Origin: Bacteroidales bacterium
GTDB lineage: Bacteria > Bacteroidota > Bacteroidia > Bacteroidales > Paludibacteraceae
NCBI GenBank assembly: GCA_015061115.1
Contig: SUXE01000008.1
Coordinates: forward strand, 64,098-128,097
Reading direction: 5' to 3'
DNA: 64,000 nucleotides
The notes under the pieces were generated by a model. The model worked only from the letters and a program-made list of their open reading frames with translations. It was not told the DNA's origin and did not search any database. How positions within the stretch are numbered: the first letter of the stretch is position 1; each line of letters opens with the position of its first letter. The position numbers and the translations under genes are program-made. This document shows positions 58,386 through 64,000 of this stretch, one piece after another.

Positions 58386-59810
58386 ATGGAAGCAAAATCA
58401 ATTCCGGTATTGCTACTTACTGGTTACCTAGGTAGCGGAAAGACAACTTTGGTAAACCATATATTGTCTAACAAGCGTGGTATCAAATTCGCTGTGATTG
58501 TAAACGATATAGGCGAGGTCAACATTGATGCCGATTTGATACAGAAGGGTGGTATTGTCGACAAGAAAGACGATAGCCTAGTGGCGTTGCAGAACGGATG
58601 TATCTGCTGTACGTTGAAGATGGATTTGGTGGAGCAGGTCAATGAAATTTTGATGCAGAATAAGTTCGACTACATCGTGATCGAGGCGAGCGGTGTGTGT
58701 GAACCGGCTCCAATTGCCCAAACTCTTGTGTCGATGCAGCAGATGAGCAGCAAGTATGTTGGTAGAGAGGCATGTTATTTGGATAGTATCGTCACAGTTG
58801 TGGACGCACTTCGTCTGCAGAGTGAGTTTGAGTGTGGTGACGCGTTGAAGAGCAAGAGCCTTGATGAAGAGGATATTGAAAACCTTGTGATTCAGCAGAT
58901 TGAGTTCTGTAATATTATCCTGCTCAACAAGGTGTCGGAAGTGGAGAAGTCGGAACTTGCACGAATCAAAGAGATTATCAAGACACTTCAACCATACGCA
59001 GAGATCATTGAGTGTGATTACGCTGATGTGGATTTGGATAAGATTATAAACACAAGAAGATTCCAGATGGAGAAGGCTTCTATCTCTGCTGGATGGATAA
59101 AGGAATTGGAACGTCCGTTGACGGAGGAGGAGAAAGCCGACGCAGAAGGTCACCATCACCACCATCATCACGACCATGATGACGATGACGAGCATGAGCA
59201 CCATTGCCACCACCATCACCACGACGATGACGATGATGACGACGAACACGAGCATCACTGCCACCATCACCACGACGACGATGATGATGACGAACATGAG
59301 CATCACCATCATCACCACGACGACGATGATGATGACGAACATGAGCATCACCATCATCACCACGAAGATGGCAAGGAATGTGATGATCCACATTGCAGTT
59401 GCCACCATCACCACCATCACCATGATGGAGGAGAAGTTGAGGAGTATGGCATCGGAACATTCGTATACTACCGTCGACCAGCATTCAATCTTGATAAATT
59501 CGAGGCACTCGTTTCAAAGAAGTGGCCTAAGAACATCATCCGAACTAAGGGAGTCTGCTACTTCAATGTGAATCCAGAGATGTCGTATATGTTTGAGCAG
59601 GCAGGCGTTCAGAAGAAAGTGACAGAAGCAGGACAGTGGTTCTGCACAGCTCCAGAGGAGGAGTTGAAGGAGATCTTGGCAGAGAATCCAGAGATTTTGA
59701 ACGACTGGGATGAGAAGTACGGCGACAAGATGCAGAAGATCGTATTCATCGGACAGAAGATGGATAAGGAGAATATCATCGCAGAGTTGGATGCTTGCTT
59801 GGAGAAATAA
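58386..59810 (+). CDS. CobW/COG0523 GTPase with a large His/Asp metal-binding insert
   Basis: 474 residues. G1 LLTGYLGSGKTTLVNHIL, the CxCC metal site in ALQNGCICCTLKMDLV, GVCEPAPIAQ and NKVSEVEK define the COG0523/CobW group of metal-chaperone GTPases (YjiA, ZNG1). Between the G domain and the CobW C-terminal domain (FVYYRRPAFNLDKF, about 355-470) lies a tract of roughly 90 residues at about 255-345, built of repeats such as EHEHHHHHH and DDDDDD, with two CHH and CSCHH clusters. This is one of the most extreme His/Asp tracts of the family and probably stores or senses zinc. It follows mutL closely. Confidence 0.92.
   Translation: MEAKSIPVLLLTGYLGSGKTTLVNHILSNKRGIKFAVIVNDIGEVNIDADLIQKGGIVDKKDDSLVALQNGCICCTLKMDLVEQVNEILMQNKFDYIVIEASGVCEPAPIAQTLVSMQQMSSKYVGREACYLDSIVTVVDALRLQSEFECGDALKSKSLDEEDIENLVIQQIEFCNIILLNKVSEVEKSELARIKEIIKTLQPYAEIIECDYADVDLDKIINTRRFQMEKASISAGWIKELERPLTEEEKADAEGHHHHHHHDHDDDDEHEHHCHHHHHDDDDDDDEHEHHCHHHHDDDDDDEHEHHHHHHDDDDDDEHEHHHHHHEDGKECDDPHCSCHHHHHHHDGGEVEEYGIGTFVYYRRPAFNLDKFEALVSKKWPKNIIRTKGVCYFNVNPEMSYMFEQAGVQKKVTEAGQWFCTAPEEELKEILAENPEILNDWDEKYGDKMQKIVFIGQKMDKENIIAELDACLEK
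59149..59430 (+). repeat. in-frame His/Asp coding minisatellite (45-bp unit)
   Basis: Units of 45 bases (15 residues) such as DDDDDDEHEHHHHHH begin at 59274 and 59319, preceded by longer variants with a CHH. The DNA is a near-pure run of CAC/CAT and GAC/GAT codons, a sequence prone to copy-number change without frameshift. Confidence 0.85.
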
Positions 59811-59833
59811 GATTCCAAATTGATATCATATAG

Positions 59834-59866
59834 AAAATCCCTCACTAATGGTGGGGGATTTTTTTG
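59834..59866 (+). terminator. terminator of the cobW-like gene
   Basis: AATCCCTCAC (59836-59845) pairs with GTGGGGGATT (59851-59860), with one G-U pair, followed by TTTTTTG. It begins 25 bases after the GTPase stop. Confidence 0.8.
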
Positions 59867-59925
59867 TGTTGTGAAAAAAGTGTATATTCGCAGATATAAA
59901 AGATTTAACGATAAAGTCAGCGTAT

Positions 59926-60498
59926 ATGAAAAAACTATTTTTCTTTTTTTGTTTGTTGTGTTCGACGATTTTGATGAATGCTCAGAATAAAGTAAATTTT
60001 AAGATGCAATCTGATGCGTCATTTAAGAGTGAAGATGGGAGAGATTTCATAGTTATTCCATTTGAAGGAAAGTCATCGCAGGAACTTTATTCAATGGTAA
60101 ATATTAATGTTACTACGCAATATGTTTCTGCAAAAAATGTTTCGAATGCGGTTGAAAACGAAGTGATTTCAATAAATGGGGTTGGTGAAGGTAAAATTGA
60201 AAAGGAAAAGAAATCAAATGCTCATTTCAAACAAAGACAGCCTGTTTCTCCAGAGAATACTTTGTATAGTTTTACTTTCCAGTATGTGCTTAATTTTAGA
60301 TTTAAGGATGGAAAAATAAGAATAGACGCTCCTGTAATAATTGGATATAGTGATAGTAAGGAAATAAACGATCCTATTGTGCTTTGGGTAAAGAGAAAAG
60401 GTGTTGACAAGGAAAAAGTATATAAAGAAATAGAATCTATGTTAAATAGATTGTGTGATAAGTTGATTAGCTCAAAAAAAGTAGAAGAGGATTGGTAA
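59926..60498 (+). CDS. secreted DUF4468-like protein
   Basis: 190 residues. Signal peptide MKKLFFFFCLLCSTILMNAQ is followed by a mature part with ARDFIVIPFEGKSSQELYSM-type text and a second beta-rich half (LYSFTFQYVLNFRFKDGKIR). The overall arrangement resembles DUF4468 proteins of Bacteroidetes, predicted to share a TATA-box-binding-like fold, but I cannot confirm the family by eye. A TATATTCG (59,883-59,890) may serve as promoter. Confidence 0.55.
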   Translation: MKKLFFFFCLLCSTILMNAQNKVNFKMQSDASFKSEDGRDFIVIPFEGKSSQELYSMVNINVTTQYVSAKNVSNAVENEVISINGVGEGKIEKEKKSNAHFKQRQPVSPENTLYSFTFQYVLNFRFKDGKIRIDAPVIIGYSDSKEINDPIVLWVKRKGVDKEKVYKEIESMLNRLCDKLISSKKVEEDW

Positions 60499-60526
60499 TC
60501 TTATCGATATTTTGAAATATACAAGG

Positions 60527-60620
60527 TATTGCCTTCCAGGCAATAGCGTACTAATGTATTTATAACCCGAGACTTTGTCTCGGGTTATTCTCGTTGCACT
60601 CGGTAGAGCCTTCCAGGCTC
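60527..60620. repeat. three-hairpin intergenic element with fixed CTTCCAGG loop
   Basis: ATTGCC-TTCCA-GGCAAT (60528-60544) and GAGCC-TTCCA-GGCTC (60606-60620) keep loop and closing base pair while stems differ and compensate. Between them ATAACCCGAGA (60562-60572) pairs with TCTCGGGTTAT (60578-60588), an 11-bp hairpin. The outer hairpins frame the middle one. No gene lies in 60,499-60,788. Confidence 0.7.
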
Positions 60621-60738
60621 CTATTGCGAATTGATTGGAAAATATTGTGGGTACTTTATTGTTTGGAAAATAGAACCGATTCTTCTCTAATGTTGAAAAA
60701 CTAATGCGTGAAAAATGCTTTACAATCACAATATTGTG

Positions 60739-60746
60739 TAAATTTG
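60739..60746 (+). promoter_or_regulatory. -7 box (TAAATTTG) of folA
   Basis: TAAATTTG matches TAnnTTTG exactly and lies 43 bases before the folA ATG at 60,789. Confidence 0.5.
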
Positions 60747-60788
60747 TAGACTTATGGTGCGAAATGCACATTGAAATATAAAAAACTG

Positions 60789-61274
60789 ATGGAATTTTCA
60801 ATTATAGTAGCGACAAGCAAAAATAATGTGATTGGCAGAGACGGTGGAATACCTTGGCATCTGTCTGCTGATTTGAAACGTTTTAAGTCACTTACCACTG
60901 GTCATCCGATTGTGATGGGCAGACGTACATTCGAATCGATCGGCCGTCCGCTTCCAGGCAGACGCAATATTGTGATCACTCGTTCTACTGATGCTATTGA
61001 TGGATGTGATATTGTGAAGAGTGTGGAGGATTTGCTGAACGACAAAACATTGGAAGGCAATGTGTTTATAATCGGAGGCGGGGAAATCTACAAGCAGTTT
61101 TTGCCATACGCAAAGAAAGTCTATCTGACTGAGGTTAGTACCGAAATCACAGATGGAGATACATTTTTCCCTGAACTGAATCCTATGGAATGGATTGAGG
61201 TAGGCAGGGAAAGTCACGAGGCGGATGAGAAGAACGACTTCAACTATTCGTTTGTTGACTACGAAAGATTTTAA
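60789..61274 (+). CDS. folA: dihydrofolate reductase
   Basis: About 161 residues from MEFSIIVATSKNNVIGRDGG (ATG 60,789). Reduces dihydrofolate to tetrahydrofolate for thymidylate synthesis. GIPWHLSADLKRFKSLTTG and VMGRRTFESIGRPLPGR are typical; the NADPH motif FIIGGGEIYKQFLP and TEVSTEITDGDTFFPEL follow. Length is normal. Partner thyA lies downstream with one gene between. Confidence 0.94.
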   Translation: MEFSIIVATSKNNVIGRDGGIPWHLSADLKRFKSLTTGHPIVMGRRTFESIGRPLPGRRNIVITRSTDAIDGCDIVKSVEDLLNDKTLEGNVFIIGGGEIYKQFLPYAKKVYLTEVSTEITDGDTFFPELNPMEWIEVGRESHEADEKNDFNYSFVDYERF

Positions 61275-61276
61275 GT

Positions 61277-63262
61277 ATGAGGAATAAGAATTATTCAATT
61301 TGTGTTATAGCATCTCTTTTTTTGCTGGCTATCTCTTCTTGTTCGGTGAATAAGAAGATCCGCAAGGCCGACAAGAAATATGAGATCGGTGAGTACCATA
61401 AGGCTGCGAGCATATACAAGACTGCCTATTCTCGTGTCAAGTTGGCAGACAAGCAGTTGAAGGGTTACGTGGCTTACCGATTGGGTGATTGCTATGATAA
61501 GTTTGGAGAGACGGATAAGGCGGAGAGAATGTTGGCGAATTGTGTGCGATACAAGTATGCAGACACAACATCATATTTGCTTTATGCTGATGTGCTTCGC
61601 AAGCAGAAGAAAAACAAGGAGGCTGCTGAGATGTACGACGTCTACTTGAAGCATGATCCAAATTCGGTTGTCGCGCTCAACGGAAAGATTTCCGCTTTGA
61701 AATATTCTGAGTGGGAGAAGGCAAAGAGACGCTATGAGGTCTTCAAGGATCCGTTCTTCAACAGCAAGAAGAGTGAGAGCAGTCCACGTTTCCCTGGAGG
61801 CGACAGCACAATCGTATATTTCGCATCATCACGTGACAACAAGCAGACAGCCCATAAGGTGAGCAATATCACTGGTACACCAAACAATGATATCTATTTT
61901 GCGAAAAAGAATGCTGTAGGCAAATGGGATAATCTTGAACTTGTTGATTCTGATATCAATACAGAGGATGATGAGGGTAGCCCAGCTTTCTCGTCGGATG
62001 GAAAAATCATGTTGTTCACCCGTTGCCGATATGTTAAGGGTGAGACTCATGGAGGAGAGATCTGGATGTCGCAGCGTCAGAGCGGAAAATGGGGCAAGGC
62101 AACACGTGTGATGGTGTTGAAAGACAGTTCGGTCACAGTGGCTCATCCTGCGTTGTCGCCTGATGGCAACTGGCTTTATTTCGTTTCTGATATGCCAGGT
62201 GGTATTGGAGGAAAGGATATCTGGAGATGTATGAAGACGGGAGAGACTTATTCTGCCGCTGAAAACCTTGGTCCGGATATCAATACAGATAAAGATGAGA
62301 TGTATCCATTCATACGTGAGGATTCCACACTTTATTTTTCATCTAACGGTCATGAAGGATTCGGAGGTCTGGATATCTATCGCGCAAAAGAGGATACAGC
62401 GAAAAAGTGGATAGTTGAGAATATGGGAGCCCCAATCAACTCCAATGGAGATGATTTCGGAATCTCGTTTGTGGCTGGCGCGGAGCAGGGTGCTTTCTCC
62501 AGCAACCGTGGAGAGAATAAGGGTTACGACAAAATCTATACCTTCGTTGCACCACCTATCAAATACATCATATCCGGTAAGGTGAAGAATACTGACGGTG
62601 ATGCTTTGGGTGACGCGAATGTCAGAATCGTCGGAACTGACGGTACGAATGTGAAGATCAAAACAAAAAATGATGGCTCATACTCGTTTGAGGTGAAACC
62701 TGGAGTGGAATATGTGATGCTTGGCAACTGTCGTGGCTACTTGAACGAGAAAAATGCTGTCAACACACTTGGTCTTGAGGATTCAAAAACATTTGATGTC
62801 CCATTCACATTGGCGTCTGTATCAAAACCAGTCGGTCTTGACAACATCTTCTTTGAGTTTGGTAAAGCTACATTGACAGCAGAGTCGTCAAACGCTTTGG
62901 ATAAGTTGGTGAAACTGCTAAAGGATAATCCTAATATCACGATTGAGATTGGCGCTCATACCGATAAGGTCGGTAGTGCGGAAGGAAACCTTGCTCTGTC
63001 TGGAGAACGTGCGCAGAGTGTAGTCAACTATCTGATCAAGGGAGGAATAGAAGCCCCACGTCTTACTGCAAAAGGATATGGAAAGACCAAACCTGTTGTG
63101 GTGGATAAGAATTTAGCTAAACAGTATTCATTCTTGAAGGAGAATGATGAATTGAATGAAGATTTTATCGACGCACTTTCAAAAGAAAATCAGGAGATTG
63201 CCAACAAGATCAATCGTCGTACTGAGTTCCGTGTGTTGAAGACTACATATAATATGTATTAA
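61277..63262 (+). CDS. PorE-like OmpA/TPR/beta-propeller lipoprotein of the type IX secretion system
   Basis: 661 residues. Lipoprotein signal (FLLAISSC, Cys at about 22). Architecture matches PorE: TPR repeats (about 30-150: [44 protein letters not shown]), WD40/TolB-like PD40 beta-propeller (about 175-420, e.g. [49 protein letters not shown]), a CNA-B/carboxypeptidase-regulatory-like domain (about 430-520, [19 protein letters not shown]) and an OmpA domain (about 535-655, [20 protein letters not shown]). The layout fits the T9SS anchor binding peptidoglycan. It starts 2 bases after folA and sits 10 bases before thyA. Confidence 0.85.
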   Translation: MRNKNYSICVIASLFLLAISSCSVNKKIRKADKKYEIGEYHKAASIYKTAYSRVKLADKQLKGYVAYRLGDCYDKFGETDKAERMLANCVRYKYADTTSYLLYADVLRKQKKNKEAAEMYDVYLKHDPNSVVALNGKISALKYSEWEKAKRRYEVFKDPFFNSKKSESSPRFPGGDSTIVYFASSRDNKQTAHKVSNITGTPNNDIYFAKKNAVGKWDNLELVDSDINTEDDEGSPAFSSDGKIMLFTRCRYVKGETHGGEIWMSQRQSGKWGKATRVMVLKDSSVTVAHPALSPDGNWLYFVSDMPGGIGGKDIWRCMKTGETYSAAENLGPDINTDKDEMYPFIREDSTLYFSSNGHEGFGGLDIYRAKEDTAKKWIVENMGAPINSNGDDFGISFVAGAEQGAFSSNRGENKGYDKIYTFVAPPIKYIISGKVKNTDGDALGDANVRIVGTDGTNVKIKTKNDGSYSFEVKPGVEYVMLGNCRGYLNEKNAVNTLGLEDSKTFDVPFTLASVSKPVGLDNIFFEFGKATLTAESSNALDKLVKLLKDNPNITIEIGAHTDKVGSAEGNLALSGERAQSVVNYLIKGGIEAPRLTAKGYGKTKPVVVDKNLAKQYSFLKENDELNEDFIDALSKENQEIANKINRRTEFRVLKTTYNMY

Positions 63263-63272
63263 GGAAGACAAG

Positions 63273-64000
63273 ATGAGACAGTATTTAGATTTATTGCAGA
63301 AAGTGTTGGATGAGGGAGTCGTAAAAGGCGACCGTACAGGCACAGGCACAAGAAGTATATTCGGTCATCAGATGCGTTTTTCGATGAAAGACGGATTCCC
63401 ATTGGTGACAACAAAGAAAGTGTACTTCAAAGGCGTGTTGCACGAGTTGTTATGGTTTTTGAAGGGCGACACCAACATCAAGTATCTTGTCGACAACAAT
63501 GTGCATATATGGGATGAGTGGGCTGATCCTGATGGTGGTCTTGGCCATGTGTATGGATATCAGTGGAGAAGTTGGCCAGATTATAATGGTGGACATATCG
63601 ACCAGATCAAGGAGGTTGTGGAGACGATCAAAAACAATCCTAACTCACGCAGAATCATTGTGTCAGCATGGAATGTTGCGGATATCGACAACATGAATCT
63701 TCCTCCATGCCACTGTTTCTTCCAGTTCTATGTGGCAGACGGAAAATTGAGTTTGCAGCTTTATCAGAGAAGCGCAGACCTATTCTTGGGAGTGCCGTTC
63801 AATATTGCGAGCTACTCGTTGCTTCTTCTCATGATGGCTCAGGTGACGGGATTGGAACCAGGCGATTTCGTCCACACATTCGGAGACACTCATATCTACA
63901 ACAACCATATCGATCAGGTGAAATTGCAGTTGAGCAGAGAGCCGTTGCATCTTTCAAGAATCAGATTGAATCCTGATGTGAAGGATATCTTCGATTTCAC
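63273..64000 (+). CDS. thyA: thymidylate synthase (partial, runs off the window)
   Basis: The first 242 residues are present from [20 protein letters not shown] (ATG 63,273). Converts dUMP to dTMP using methylene-tetrahydrofolate. [30 protein letters not shown] (Pro-Val in most is His-Val here), catalytic Cys in [11 protein letters not shown], and [23 protein letters not shown] are all intact. The gene continues past 64,000. It normally neighbours folA; the PorE-like gene interrupts the pair here. Confidence 0.95.
   Translation, partial: MRQYLDLLQKVLDEGVVKGDRTGTGTRSIFGHQMRFSMKDGFPLVTTKKVYFKGVLHELLWFLKGDTNIKYLVDNNVHIWDEWADPDGGLGHVYGYQWRSWPDYNGGHIDQIKEVVETIKNNPNSRRIIVSAWNVADIDNMNLPPCHCFFQFYVADGKLSLQLYQRSADLFLGVPFNIASYSLLLLMMAQVTGLEPGDFVHTFGDTHIYNNHIDQVKLQLSREPLHLSRIRLNPDVKDIFDF

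Overview
The window reads as chromosome from a member of the order Bacteroidales, probably an anaerobic, fibre-degrading gut or rumen type; I cannot name the genus. Supporting signs are promoters with a TAnnTTTG -7 box, almost no Shine-Dalgarno sequences, two secreted proteins with type IX secretion (T9SS) C-terminal sorting domains, a PorE-like T9SS component, an argR-GNAT-argG cluster, tandem Abi/OmpA/C10-protease genes of Bacteroidales type, and decayed PD-(D/E)XK and AAA ATPase genes of families common in this order.

Layout. 1-4,700: a GNAT acetyltransferase with an overlapping small partner, a giant CotH-kinase T9SS cargo protein and a DUF3781 protein. 4,700-9,040: acyl-CoA ligase, two tandem tRNA-Arg(ACG), a small secreted protein and a FemAB-like transferase. 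9,270-15,100: GH9 cellulase with Ig domains and a T9SS tail, rpiB and tex. 15,190-17,620: a relic ATPase tail beside a four-copy 33-bp-period operator-like array, then a TonB-dependent receptor. 17,690-20,630: YD-repeat protein, a divergent leucyl/phenylalanyl-tRNA-protein transferase homologue, and a repeat-rich stretch. 20,750-24,480: argG-GNAT-argR and queF-queC. 24,600-30,670: two membrane acyltransferases and a three-gene biotin-dependent carboxylase operon. 31,230-36,530: a small acidic protein, a tandem triplication of Cys-cluster/OmpA proteins, and a lipoprotein plus C10 cysteine protease. 36,680-39,860: fabG, a PPOX-fold protein, proB and proC. 40,150-41,120: an Abi_2/AbiF HEPN protein with its own promoter and a structured leader RNA ending in a terminator. 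41,290-46,470: a gene with an in-frame TGA, a DEAD-box helicase, a 54-bp-period repeat, recG and ispD. 46,550-64,000: metA, lipoproteins, capA-like, sufS-sufE, a deleted nuclease-transposase, mlaE-mlaF, mutL, a CobW GTPase with a large His/Asp tract, folA, porE-like and a partial thyA.

How it fits together. Most genes are housekeeping in short operons: argR controls argG and its GNAT; biotin carboxylase, biotin carrier and carboxyltransferase form one enzyme; sufS with sufE, folA with thyA and mlaE with mlaF are functional pairs. The PorE-like protein belongs to the secretion system that would export the GH9 and CotH proteins. The most system-like element is the AbiF toxin with its short structured RNA, organised like an RNA-antitoxin module.

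The intergenic DNA is unusually rich in short repeats with rules of their own: 31-bp elements of four heptamers plus ATT at about eight sites, a 15-copy heptamer array, an 18-bp triplet upstream of rpiB, a 33-bp array, a 54-bp array, and hairpins with a fixed loop and variable stem. No CRISPR array, rRNA, IS element or replication origin was seen. All family names are from reading motifs; no search was run.
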